This document shows, piece after piece, positions 8,191-18,746 of a stretch of 64,000 nucleotides of DNA. The translations under genes and the position numbers were made by a program. The notes under the pieces were generated by a model that saw nothing but the letters and a program-made list of their open reading frames with translations, was not told the origin of the DNA and made no database searches. The stretch spans positions 1 to 64,000 of the forward strand of contig NZ_JAERMU010000022.1 in NCBI RefSeq assembly GCF_016756775.1, read 5' to 3'. The DNA is from Dryocola clanedunensis subsp. sulfonylureivorans. Its GTDB lineage: Bacteria > Pseudomonadota > Gammaproteobacteria > Enterobacterales > Enterobacteriaceae. Positions within the stretch are counted from its first letter, which is position 1; every line of letters starts with the position of its first letter.

Positions 8191-8922
8191 TTAAAGCACC
8201 TTACTCAAAAACTCTTTGGTACGCGGGTTGGTCGGCGCGCTGAACAGCTGCGACGGCGGCCCCTGCTCCTGAATCACGCCCTGGTCGATAAACACCACGC
8301 GGTCCGCCACTTCCCTGGCGAAGCCCATTTCGTGGGTCACGATCACCATCGTCATGCCCTCCAGCGCCAGCTGTTTCATCACCGCCAGTACTTCCCCTAC
8401 CAGCTCCGGGTCGAGCGCCGAGGTTGGCTCATCGAATAAGATGATCGAGGGCTCCATTGCCAGCGCGCGGGCAATCGCCACGCGCTGCTGCTGGCCGCCG
8501 GACAGGCTTGAAGGCCAAGCGTCGATTTTGTCTATCAGCCCCACCTTTTGCAGCAGTTTTTCCGCGCGCGAGACGGCATCTGCCCTCGACAGCCCTTTAA
8601 GGGACATCGGTGCCATAATCAGGTTCTCCAGCACCGTCATGTGCGGGAACAGGTTAAAGCGCTGGAAGACCATACCGATAGTTTCGCGCAGCGTATTGAG
8701 GTTGGTTTTTGGGTCGTGGACCGCAAAACCGTTCACCATAACTTCGCCGCCGTCCGGCTTTTCCAGCGCGTTCAGGCAGCGCAGGAAGGTACTTTTACCG
8801 GAGCCGGACGGGCCGATGACGCAGACCACTTCCTGCGGCGCTATATCGCAGGAGATGCCGCGCAGCACGTGGGTTTTGCCAAACTGTTTCTGCAGGTCGT
8901 TAACGTGAATCACTTTTGCCAA
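8191..8922 (-). CDS. Polar amino-acid ABC transporter ATP-binding protein
   Basis: A 243-residue ATPase of the GlnQ/HisP family. Walker [10 protein letters not shown] (about 37-45), Q-loop, signature LSGGQQQR (about 140), Walker B IILFDEP with the catalytic Glu, and the switch His in VTHEMGF are all present. It drives the permease encoded just upstream, overlapping it by 23 bases. It forms one operon with the binding protein at 9708, so the system is a complete importer. The substrate cannot be read from this subunit. Confidence 0.9.
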   Translation of the reverse strand: MAKVIHVNDLQKQFGKTHVLRGISCDIAPQEVVCVIGPSGSGKSTFLRCLNALEKPDGGEVMVNGFAVHDPKTNLNTLRETIGMVFQRFNLFPHMTVLENLIMAPMSLKGLSRADAVSRAEKLLQKVGLIDKIDAWPSSLSGGQQQRVAIARALAMEPSIILFDEPTSALDPELVGEVLAVMKQLALEGMTMVIVTHEMGFAREVADRVVFIDQGVIQEQGPPSQLFSAPTNPRTKEFLSKVL

Positions 8923-9664
8923 ACCTCTTTTCCATGTGTTGCACCATCAGCGACAGAATAAACGTCAGCACCCAGTAGACCAGCGAGATGGTCAGGTACG
9001 GCTCCCAGTAGGTCGCATAGGCGCCGGAAACGGTACGCGCGGCGTAGGCCAGGTCGGCCAGGCCGATTGCCGAAGCCAGCGAGGAGTCTTTGACAATGGC
9101 AATGGCATTGTTGCCCAGCGGCGGCAGGATGCGGCGGAACGCCTGCGGCAGGATCACCTTGCGCATTGTTTTGCCCCAGCCCATGCCCAGCGCGCGGGAG
9201 GCTTCCATCTGGCCCTTATCGATAGACTGGATGCCAGCACGGAAGATCTCAGAAACATAAGCCCCGGCGTTCAGGGTTATCGCCACCACGCACGACAGGA
9301 ACGCGCCGTATTCAGAGCGCAGCTCGCGGGCGAAATCGACGGACATCAGGCCGCTGGTGACCAGCATGCCGTCGCGCGGGTTGATGAACAGCGGCACCAG
9401 CGCAAAGTGAACCACCATGATCTGCACAAACAGCGGCGTACCGCGGAAGGCGCTGACGTAAACGCGCACCGGCCACTGCACCGCATAGCGCAGCACGTGT
9501 TTCCACGGGCCGTCTTCGGCGTGCGCCATTCGGCCCAGGCCGAGCAATAGCCCCCAGGTGGTGCCTAAAATTACGCAGATGATGGTGCATTTGATGGTCA
9601 TGATCGCGCCCTGCATAAATAGCGGCGCGTATTCTGAGATTATCTCCCAGCGAAATCCGGTCAT
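8900..9664 (-). CDS. Polar amino-acid ABC transporter permease
   Basis: A 254-residue inner-membrane permease of the HisM/GlnP type with about five helices. The EAA loop that docks to the ATPase is [20 protein letters not shown] (about 165-184). Only one permease gene is present, so it should act as a homodimer, unlike HisQM-type pairs. An insert between helices ([21 protein letters not shown], about 86-105) makes it slightly longer than GlnP. Confidence 0.9.
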   Translation of the reverse strand: MTGFRWEIISEYAPLFMQGAIMTIKCTIICVILGTTWGLLLGLGRMAHAEDGPWKHVLRYAVQWPVRVYVSAFRGTPLFVQIMVVHFALVPLFINPRDGMLVTSGLMSVDFARELRSEYGAFLSCVVAITLNAGAYVSEIFRAGIQSIDKGQMEASRALGMGWGKTMRKVILPQAFRRILPPLGNNAIAIVKDSSLASAIGLADLAYAARTVSGAYATYWEPYLTISLVYWVLTFILSLMVQHMEKRFGKSDSR

Positions 9665-9677
9665 ACCTGTCCTTGTT

Positions 9678-9694
9678 GGGGCCGAAACGGCCCC
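9678..9694. other. Intercistronic GC hairpin
   Basis: GGGGCCG-AAA-CGGCCCC lies between the binding-protein stop and the permease start, with no U tract. Such hairpins commonly protect the upstream message from 3' decay, so binding protein is made in excess over the membrane subunits. Role inferred. Confidence 0.55.
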
Positions 9695-9707
9695 GAGTCA
9701 TGCAAAT

Positions 9708-10487
9708 TTATTCAGCGGGGAGGGTGGGAACGTTGCTGTCAAACCACGTGGTGTAGATCTTCGCATAGGTGCCGTCAGCGACGATTTTCTTCAGCCCTGC
9801 GTTGATTTTTTCGCGCAGCTCGGCGTTATCCTTCGCCACGGCGATACCGAAATACTGGCGCTCGAACTTGGTGTCCGAAACGGTTTTCAGCTGCTTTTCC
9901 GGGTGGGATTTGATGTAGTACTTGATCACGCCCACGTCGCCCACGGCGGCGTCGATACCGTCCTCCGCCAGCTCCTGCAGCATCAGCGGCGTGTTATCAA
10001 AACGCTTGATGTCGGTGCTGTTTTTGCCCAGCGTATCGGAAACCACAATGTCGCCAGCGCTGGAGTTCACCACGCCAACTTTCTTACCTTTCAGCGAGTT
10101 AACTGAATCTACTTTAGAATCTGTTGGCACTACGATGGACTGTTCAGCGGGGAAATAAGGCGCAGAGAAATCGACCATGGCCTTACGCTTGTCGGTGATG
10201 GTGATGCCGGAAATGATGATGTCGCGGTCGCCGGAGTTCAGGGTGGCGAAGATACCTTCCCACGGGGTGTTAACCAGCTTGATATCAAACCCTTCGGCTT
10301 TGGCGATGGCCTTGATGATGTCGATGTCGAAGCCTTCCAGCTGCTTCTGGCTGTTTTCAAATTCAAACGGGCGGTAGGTGCCGCCGGAGCCGACAACGTA
10401 GGTCTGCTGGGCCGCGTATGCGCCGGTGGCGAGGGTGGCAACCATGCACCCGGCGAGAAGAACTGATTTTGCTAACATCCTGATCAT
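9708..10487 (-). CDS. Periplasmic amino-acid binding protein of the ABC importer
   Basis: A 259-residue family 3 solute-binding protein. The signal peptide is cut near GAYA-AQQT (about 25). The fold signatures are GTYRPFEFENSQKQLEGFDI (about 37-56), INSGD-type loop NSGDRDIIISGITIT (about 84-98) and DAAVGD in the hinge-proximal region. Members bind basic or polar amino acids; the ligand here is not certain. It is the first gene of the operon. A large palindrome overlaps its promoter/leader at 10503-10543. Confidence 0.88.
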   Translation of the reverse strand: MIRMLAKSVLLAGCMVATLATGAYAAQQTYVVGSGGTYRPFEFENSQKQLEGFDIDIIKAIAKAEGFDIKLVNTPWEGIFATLNSGDRDIIISGITITDKRKAMVDFSAPYFPAEQSIVVPTDSKVDSVNSLKGKKVGVVNSSAGDIVVSDTLGKNSTDIKRFDNTPLMLQELAEDGIDAAVGDVGVIKYYIKSHPEKQLKTVSDTKFERQYFGIAVAKDNAELREKINAGLKKIVADGTYAKIYTTWFDSNVPTLPAE

Positions 10488-10502
10488 GTGGCGCTCCGAT
10501 AT

Positions 10503-10543
10503 ATTATGTATTTATGCAGTTTATTTGCATAAAACTACATAAT
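10503..10543. promoter_or_regulatory. 41-bp nested dyad, candidate operator
   Basis: Outer arms ATTATGTA/TACATAAT and inner arms TTTATGCA/TTTGCATAAA form one imperfect palindrome centred at 10523, 16 bases upstream of the binding-protein ATG. It lies where the promoter is expected, so a repressor bound here would block transcription. AT-rich paired 18-bp sites of this type include ArgR boxes, but the match to the ARG box is poor. The regulator is unknown. Confidence 0.6.
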
Positions 10544-10580
10544 CTGACGGAGCGCGGCAACCTAAAGTTAGCGAAACGAC

Positions 10581-11513
10581 TCAGTTAGTGCACCGAGGCC
10601 TGAGGATCGCGTCCAGCAGCGGCTGCATTTCAGGGCGCCAGGCCCCCTCTTCGCCATCATAAAATTTGCCGTCGCCGTTTACCGCAAACGGCAGGTGGGC
10701 CTTTTGCAGCTCGCAGGCGGTAAAGGTGGCGAAGGCAATTTGCTGCTTTGTAGGGCCGCTTTTGACCACTTCACCCACCGACCACGCGCCAACCCAGCTG
10801 CTGTGCCCGGTTTTTTGCTGCCAGTGAAGCACATTGTTAATTCGCGTGCGGATCGCCGCTTTCTCAGCAGGCGTGCCCGTCGTCCAGCCGCGCTTCCCCT
10901 TCACTGCCACCGGCCCGTACGGGAAAAGGTGCCAGTTGGCCATCACGGGAGCCGTCGCGGAGTCCGGCCATTTCAGGCTGTCGGGCTGGGTATAGGCCTG
11001 AGGGGAGATCAGCACCATGCGCTGCGGGCTGATTTTGTGAATCGCTTTGCCGGCCTTTTCATACAGCGCGTTGAGCTGGGCGTGGCTTAGCTTATCCGAC
11101 GGTTCGTAAAGGATATCGAAGCCGAGCTGCGGGAAGCGCTGGGCAAAGTAGCGGGCCGTCGTCGTCCACCACGCTACAACCTGCGCGTCGCTTTCGCTGC
11201 CAGCCTGATAGCTGACGATCGGCACAACGTTGTACTTCTGGCAGGCCTCAACGATTTTTTGCAGATGCACCAGCCGCTGGTGCGTAGCTTCCCCCGTCAC
11301 GCGGATGCGCACGTGGCCGAAGCCGCGCTGCTGATAGTCCCTCACCGCCAGCGGATCGAATTCGCGAATGCCGCGCTCGGTGCGCGCCCAGTCGACAATT
11401 ATTCCCGTCCCCAGCTGGCTGGCGTAGGTTTGCGGTGCGGGCGCGGGCGGCGTGGCGGCCATCGCGCTGGCGCTCAGGGACAGCAGAGCAGCAATCAGAA
11501 TCGGCTTATGCAT
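10581..11513 (-). CDS. Secreted GH5-like cellulase-family glycosidase
   Basis: A 310-residue protein exported by a Sec signal (MHKPILIAALLSLSASAMA, cut about residue 19). It is a TIM-barrel glycosidase of cellulase type: GFGHVRIRVTGE (strand 2), a WTT-flanked middle, ILYEPSDKL (about 145, the E of the NEP-like acid/base site, with Y in place of N) and WVGAWSVGEVV (about 245, probable nucleophile Glu). The substrate is unknown. ATG 11513 starts the signal peptide; the frame is open to 11558. It is a single gene. Confidence 0.65.
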   Translation of the reverse strand: MHKPILIAALLSLSASAMAATPPAPAPQTYASQLGTGIIVDWARTERGIREFDPLAVRDYQQRGFGHVRIRVTGEATHQRLVHLQKIVEACQKYNVVPIVSYQAGSESDAQVVAWWTTTARYFAQRFPQLGFDILYEPSDKLSHAQLNALYEKAGKAIHKISPQRMVLISPQAYTQPDSLKWPDSATAPVMANWHLFPYGPVAVKGKRGWTTGTPAEKAAIRTRINNVLHWQQKTGHSSWVGAWSVGEVVKSGPTKQQIAFATFTACELQKAHLPFAVNGDGKFYDGEEGAWRPEMQPLLDAILRPRCTN

Positions 11514-11616
11514 GGCCTGTAACTTTATGATGAGAGGGGAAAACCTAATATTTAGCACGCTTTACCCAAAGGGGGGAGCGCGGAGTGAAATAAAACGTAG
11601 CCGGTGAGAATGAAAA

Positions 11617-11640
11617 AACGGTGCCCGAAGGGGCACCGTT
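11617..11640 (-). terminator. Terminator hairpin, distal copy
   Basis: ACGGTGCCC/GGGCACCGT hairpin that on the minus strand is followed by a T6 run, so this is the working terminator of the aglAB operon. The same 24 bases recur at 11783-11806. Confidence 0.8.
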
Positions 11641-11782
11641 TTAGATTGCTGACAAAGAAGAAAAAAGCGTGGTTTTTCCTTCTTTGTGGTTAGCAGCCGA
11701 AAATCAATGAATTGATTTTCCTTGTTATTTATTCGGTGAGATCTTTTCGAATTCCTTTCGGTTTAGGTTTGTCATCAGTCTG
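11641..11782 (-). mobile_element. MITE-like terminator-associated repeat, copy 1
   Basis: A 142-bp non-coding element. Its ends form a terminal inverted repeat (AGACTGATGACAAA at one end, AGATTGCTGACAAA at the other). Inside are two palindromes: GAAAATCAAT/ATTGATTTTC and AAAGAAG...CTTCTTT. It is flanked by a perfect 24-base direct repeat which is the operon terminator hairpin. Copies with the same interior but other flanks lie at 31493-31634 and, partly, 20111-20194. No transposase is present, so it would have been moved in trans. Confidence 0.6.
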
Positions 11783-11806
11783 AACGGTGCCCGAAGGGGC
11801 ACCGTT
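11783..11806 (-). terminator. Duplicated terminator hairpin, proximal copy
   Basis: Identical to 11617-11640, ten bases past the aglB stop, but without a full U tract. I take it as the duplicated half of the target. Confidence 0.7.
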
Positions 11807-11815
11807 ACAGAGGAT

Positions 11816-14757
<2,942 letters not shown>

Positions 14758-14905
14758 TTTTAAATCCTCACGTAACAACCTGTAGGGTATGTGACCTTAT
14801 TTTTTTAACGCTGGTCTGGGACTGAGAGTAGGGAGGCTACGCGGACATATCTTTGCCCGCTGCGCCGATTCGTGATCGCATTCATGGTTTTTGTTTGGCC
14901 TAAGT

Positions 14906-14933
14906 TGTCTACTTTTTGAGGTAAACGTAGACA
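14906..14933. promoter_or_regulatory. Candidate operator for YidP
   Basis: TGTCTAC and GTAGACA face each other across 14 bases in the 300-base gap between the divergent aglA and yidP genes. HutC-type GntR regulators bind such inverted repeats. Position between the genes suggests control of both. The rest of this gap holds no gene I can support. Confidence 0.5.
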
Positions 14934-15054
14934 CGGTGATTTCCCGACGGGCATTCAGTCGGTGAATCAGATTTAAATACAATATTTATCAATTTATTAA
15001 CTTATGAACCACGGGTTCATTAAGCGCAGCGGGAAACCGCTAAGAGGTCTGGCA

Positions 15055-15786
15055 GTGATCTACAAATCCATAGCCGACAGGCTGCGCATCCGGCTCAATT
15101 CTGCCGATTACAACATTGGTAGCCCGCTGCCTGCTGAAGTCCGCCTGGCGGAAGAGTTTGGCGTCTCACGCATGACGATCCGCAAAGCGGTGGATTTACT
15201 GGTGGGCTGGGGGCTGGTGCAGCGCCGCCACGGCAGCGGCACGTTTGTGGCAAAGAAAGACGTGCATCATGAAACCACCAACCTGACCGGGTTTATCGAG
15301 GTGATGCGCAACCAGGGAAAAGAGGTGGTCAGCGAGGTGCTGGAATTCAATATCATGCCCGCGCCGCCCGCCATCGCCAGCCAGCTGCGCATTAAAATTG
15401 ATGAACGGATCTACTACTCGCGCCGGGTGCGCTCGGTGGACGGCAAGCCGCTGATGGTGGAGGACAGCTATATGCCGGTGAAGCTGTTTCGCAATCTTTC
15501 GGTGGCGCATCTGGAAGGGTCAAAGTTCAGCTACATCGAAGATGAGTGCCATATCGTGGTCTGCGGCAACTACGAAAGCCTGACGCCCGTGCTGGCGGAC
15601 AGAAAAATGGCAAAGCTGATGAACATTGCCGAACAGACGCCCATCCTGCGAATTACCTCACTTTCCTACAGCGACAGCGGCGATTTTGTGAATTATTCGG
15701 TGATGTTCAGAAACGCCAGCGAATACCAGGTGGATTACCATTTACGGCGGGAGCACAGCAGCGATCACCACCCCGAGGGAAGATGA
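15055..15786 (+). CDS. yidP: GntR/HutC-family regulator of the alpha-glucoside operon
   Basis: A 243-residue regulator closely like E. coli YidP, which lies next to the glv genes. Residues about 1-75 are a GntR winged helix (LPAEVRLAEEFGVSRMTIRKA), and about 95-235 a UTRA ligand-binding domain (RRVRSVDGKPLMVEDSYMPV). The GTG at 15055 is chosen because AAGAGGT lies 7 bases before it and because it aligns with YidP; an ATG at 15004 lacks a site. It probably represses aglAB until a phosphorylated sugar binds. Confidence 0.87.
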   Translation: MIYKSIADRLRIRLNSADYNIGSPLPAEVRLAEEFGVSRMTIRKAVDLLVGWGLVQRRHGSGTFVAKKDVHHETTNLTGFIEVMRNQGKEVVSEVLEFNIMPAPPAIASQLRIKIDERIYYSRRVRSVDGKPLMVEDSYMPVKLFRNLSVAHLEGSKFSYIEDECHIVVCGNYESLTPVLADRKMAKLMNIAEQTPILRITSLSYSDSGDFVNYSVMFRNASEYQVDYHLRREHSSDHHPEGR

Positions 15787-15802
15787 AGCAAAGCCCCCAA
15801 AA

Positions 15803-17023
15803 CTAAGGAGCTGGCTCCGCAAGGTTGAAGCGGTTACGGCCCTGCTCTTTGGAGAGGTAAAGGGCTTTATCGGCACGGGTCAGCAGACTTTCCACCGACT
15901 CGTCCTTCTCCCACTGGGCAATACCCTGGCTTATCGTGACGTGATCCGCGATATCAGAATCTGCATGCGGGATGGCCAGCCTGTTAATTTCATTTTGAAT
16001 GCGCACGGCGACGTCCTGCGCCACGCTAAGCGTCACGTCTGACAGTACCACCACAAACTCCTCGCCGCCGTAGCGCGCCACTAAATCGCCGCTGGCGTTA
16101 CGCACCGCGTGCGTCAGGGCTTGAGCAACCTGGATAAGGCATTCGTCACCAACAAGGTGCCCGTAACGATCGTTGTATTTCTTGAAGTAATCGACGTCTA
16201 TCAGGATAACCGTTGGCGGCGTGTTGGCGAGCGGGGCAAGGGCGATCAGTTTATTAATACGGTCGTCAAACTGGCGGCGGTTGGGGATTTGCGTCAACGG
16301 GTCACTGTGGGCTATCTGGTCCAGCGCAGCGGCGTAAGTCTGATTAGTGTATTCCTGCCGAATCGCCTGAATAAACCAGTGTTTAAGCATGCGCCGCCCC
16401 GTCTCCACCAGGAAGAGGGTCATCACCACGCCCATCATGACGAAGAGCTGAAAAGGCTCAAAAAAGAGGTACTTAATCAGCAGCGGCAGCACTGTGATAG
16501 GCACAATAAAGCTATAAAGGCACAGGGTTGAGACATACAACCCCGCCAATGAAGAAAAAATAAGCATTAAGAACAGCGACATACCGAAGAGAATTTGCTC
16601 ATTGCCTTCGATCATCGTCAGTATCAGCGCCCAATAGCAGCCCAGCAGGAAAAAACCGAACGCCAGGGCTTTGATATGCAGCTTCGCGAGCATTTGATGC
16701 GGCCAGCTAAAGCGGGAGGCAAGCGCGCAGGCTATCAGAAAGCCCAGAAAAAGCCCGACGGTGTAGTCGATACTCGAACCAAACAGATCGCTCGACGGCT
16801 GGAAATGCTCCAGGTTAAGTACCTGGCGCTGGATGAGGATAAAAGAAGAGCAGCTGACGCCCACCAGCCACAACCATCTGATGGAGGAAGTGAGCGCGCT
16901 ACGAGTGGCGGTATTTTTAAGCGTCTGGTATTCGTCTGTTTCTTTGAACAGAACGTGGGAAAGGTTAAGCACATAATCGTCAATAGCGACTTCTAAAAAC
17001 CTTCGAATCTTCCCGAAATACAT
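15803..17023 (-). CDS. Membrane diguanylate cyclase (GGDEF)
   Basis: A 406-residue protein with about six membrane helices (about 45-215) followed by a GGDEF domain (about 245-400). The active site is RYGGEEF, with the upstream DVDYFKKYNDRYGH and DPLTQIPNRRQF motifs intact, so it should make cyclic di-GMP. The inhibitory site is not RxxD (ASGD lies five residues before GGEEF), so product feedback is probably absent. ATG 17023 is used; the frame is open to 17092. It converges on yidP with a 16-base gap. Confidence 0.85.
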   Translation of the reverse strand: MYFGKIRRFLEVAIDDYVLNLSHVLFKETDEYQTLKNTATRSALTSSIRWLWLVGVSCSSFILIQRQVLNLEHFQPSSDLFGSSIDYTVGLFLGFLIACALASRFSWPHQMLAKLHIKALAFGFFLLGCYWALILTMIEGNEQILFGMSLFLMLIFSSLAGLYVSTLCLYSFIVPITVLPLLIKYLFFEPFQLFVMMGVVMTLFLVETGRRMLKHWFIQAIRQEYTNQTYAAALDQIAHSDPLTQIPNRRQFDDRINKLIALAPLANTPPTVILIDVDYFKKYNDRYGHLVGDECLIQVAQALTHAVRNASGDLVARYGGEEFVVVLSDVTLSVAQDVAVRIQNEINRLAIPHADSDIADHVTISQGIAQWEKDESVESLLTRADKALYLSKEQGRNRFNLAEPAP

Positions 17024-17126
17024 ACGCCCCAACCCACCCGTTTGATTATCCAGCACGCAACAAAATGTTACGTATATGCAAATATAATGCATCAGGGGGG
17101 GTGAACAAAAGGAGAGCCTGAAAATG

Positions 17127-17147
17127 AAACGGGGCCGCAGCCCCGTT
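17127..17147 (-). terminator. Terminator of ibpAB
   Basis: AAACGGGGC/GCCCCGTTT hairpin just after the ibpB stop, followed on the minus strand by CATTTTC. Confidence 0.7.
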
Positions 17148-17153
17148 TATGGT

Positions 17154-17582
17154 TTAACTATTGAGCGCCGGACGTTCACTGATAGCGATACGCTGCGGAG
17201 CAACTTCTTCCGGTACCTCGCGCAGCAAATCTATATGCAACAGCCCGTTAGTGAAGGTAGCGCCAGATACTTTCATGTGTTCAGCGAGCGTAAAGCTCAG
17301 GCTAAACGGCTGGGTGACCAGTCCCTGATGCAGCCACGTCGGTTCTTTTTCGGCCTTTTCTGGCTCGCCTTTTACGGTAAGACGCGTGCCTTCCAGCTCA
17401 ATGTTCAGATCTTCCTGGCGGAATCCTGCCAGCGCAAGGGTGATTCGGTAATGGTTATCGTCGCCTTTTTCGATGTTATAAGGCGGGAACCCCTGGGTTT
17501 CCGGTGAGGTTTGCAGGGCGTTGGCCATTTTGTCAAAGCCGATCCATTGACGCAGCAGCGGGGATAAATCGTAGTTACGCAT
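17154..17582 (-). CDS. ibpB: Small heat-shock protein IbpB
   Basis: A 142-residue small heat-shock chaperone that coats aggregates with IbpA and hands them to DnaK/ClpB. It starts [19 protein letters not shown] like E. coli IbpB; the alpha-crystallin domain covers about 35-125 with the ALAGF and NGLLHIDL strands. ATG 17582 has GGAG upstream; the longer frame to 17636 is not conserved. It follows ibpA by 107 bases, a gap that could fold as a second thermometer. Confidence 0.93.
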   Translation of the reverse strand: MRNYDLSPLLRQWIGFDKMANALQTSPETQGFPPYNIEKGDDNHYRITLALAGFRQEDLNIELEGTRLTVKGEPEKAEKEPTWLHQGLVTQPFSLSFTLAEHMKVSGATFTNGLLHIDLLREVPEEVAPQRIAISERPALNS

Positions 17583-17689
17583 AAGTTTTCTCCTTCTGAG
17601 AAGCGAGTGATTACCTGGCAATATGCGAATTGCCATTGGCTCCCTGACGGCAAGCCGGTTTTAGCGGGCCGCGAAGCGACCCGACAGAA

Positions 17690-18103
17690 TTAATTAATTT
17701 CGATGCGGCGAGGCTTCATTGATTCCGGGATCACGCGCTCGAGATCGATATACAGCAGGCCATTCACGAGATTTGCGCCGCGAATGTGGATATTTTCTGC
17801 CAGCTGGAATTTACGCTCGAAATTGCGCTCGGCGATGCCCTGATAAAGATAAGTGCGCTCAGGCCCTGCATCAGCGTGCGCGCCTTTTACCACCAGTAAA
17901 TTATCCTGGGCGGTGATCTCCAGCTCGCTTTCAGCAAAACCGGCGACGGCAATGGTGATGCGGTAGTTATTTTCATCCACCAGTTCAACGTTATACGGAG
18001 GGTAGCCGCCGTTGCTTTGGCTTTGATTGTTTTCCAGCAGGTTGAACAGGCGGTCGAATCCAATGGCGGAACGATAGAGTGGAGAAAGGTCGAAATTACG
18101 CAT
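17690..18103 (-). CDS. ibpA: Small heat-shock protein IbpA
   Basis: A 137-residue small heat-shock protein nearly identical in type to E. coli IbpA ([20 protein letters not shown]). Alpha-crystallin domain about 35-125, with the C-terminal IEI-type tail (RRIEIN) that mediates oligomer contacts. It is the first gene of ibpAB. A sigma-32 promoter lies at 18211-18239 and the ~100-base leader is of the kind that folds as a ROSE thermometer over the AGGAG site. Confidence 0.94.
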   Translation of the reverse strand: MRNFDLSPLYRSAIGFDRLFNLLENNQSQSNGGYPPYNVELVDENNYRITIAVAGFAESELEITAQDNLLVVKGAHADAGPERTYLYQGIAERNFERKFQLAENIHIRGANLVNGLLYIDLERVIPESMKPRRIEIN

Positions 18104-18200
18104 AGTTAAAAACTCCTGAAATCAGCGAGGTTCAATAATGGCCTTCCATCTTGGACAGGCCAGGGAAACCAGAGCACCCTTCCGGCGTACTCTCATACGG
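18104..18200 (-). promoter_or_regulatory. ibpA leader, probable ROSE-type RNA thermometer
   Basis: The ibpA leader of E. coli and relatives carries a ROSE-like thermometer that masks the ribosome site at low temperature. Here the leader has the same length and the same final segment (TTTCAGGAGTTTTTAACT before ATG). I did not fold it. Confidence 0.55.
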
Positions 18201-18210
18201 TCACATTCTT

Positions 18211-18239
18211 AAAATGGATCCGTAATCGCGCTTTTCAAG
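18211..18239 (-). promoter_or_regulatory. Sigma-32 promoter of ibpAB
   Basis: Minus strand: CTTGAAA (18233-18239), 14 bases, then TCCATTTT (18211-18218). This fits the heat-shock consensus CTTGAAA-N14-CCCCATNT apart from the start of the -10 box. Confidence 0.8.
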
Positions 18240-18422
18240 GCGATTGAAGGAAATTTTTTGCGGCTTTGGTGGTCAATACATAGACTGTCTGAAGAAGTAA
18301 ACCAGACTTATCTGCGACAGCCGCCACAGAGCGGTGATTTTTGAGATATTTATTCTCCACATGAGTGCTATAACCGCTGTGTGGCCTGACCAGAACCGGT
18401 CGTTGATATGAATGTAACAGTG

Positions 18423-18743
18423 ATGATGAAAATCTACTTTCCAAAAATAGTGCTGAGCAGCGGGATATTCGTCATGTGCGGATGTTCAAGCGTGATGACC
18501 CACACTGGCGGCCAGGAAGGGTACTACCCGGGTACAAAAGCCAGCTACGAAATGCTGACGGACAGCGACACCAGTTGGGGATATAAGCCTTTTGTGGCGC
18601 TGGATATGCCTTTAACGGCAGTCATGGATACCGTGCTGCTGCCGTGGGACATGTTCCGCGACGATAAATCGCTAAAATCCAGAGTGGAGGCCAGCGAGAG
18701 TAAGAATCTGGCGACCAACTCGGTTATTCCACCAGCCCAGTAG
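18423..18743 (+). CDS. yidQ: YidQ lipoprotein (DUF1375)
   Basis: A ~106-residue lipoprotein with lipobox around FVMCGC and the conserved body CSSVMTHTGG, YYPGTKASYEM, DMPLTAVMDTVLLPWDMFR, ending NSVIPPAQ, as in E. coli YidQ. Function unknown. ATG 18423 gives the usual short leader; ATG 18408 or 18426 is also possible, and no start has a strong ribosome site. It is divergent from ibpA, as in E. coli. Confidence 0.85.
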   Translation: MMKIYFPKIVLSSGIFVMCGCSSVMTHTGGQEGYYPGTKASYEMLTDSDTSWGYKPFVALDMPLTAVMDTVLLPWDMFRDDKSLKSRVEASESKNLATNSVIPPAQ

Positions 18744-18746
18744 TTA

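Noticed and set aside
11641-11782. ERIC element or CRISPR repeat as the identity of the dispersed repeat
   Set aside because: The sequence has none of the ERIC core motifs and there are no regular spacers; duplicated flanks fit insertion better.
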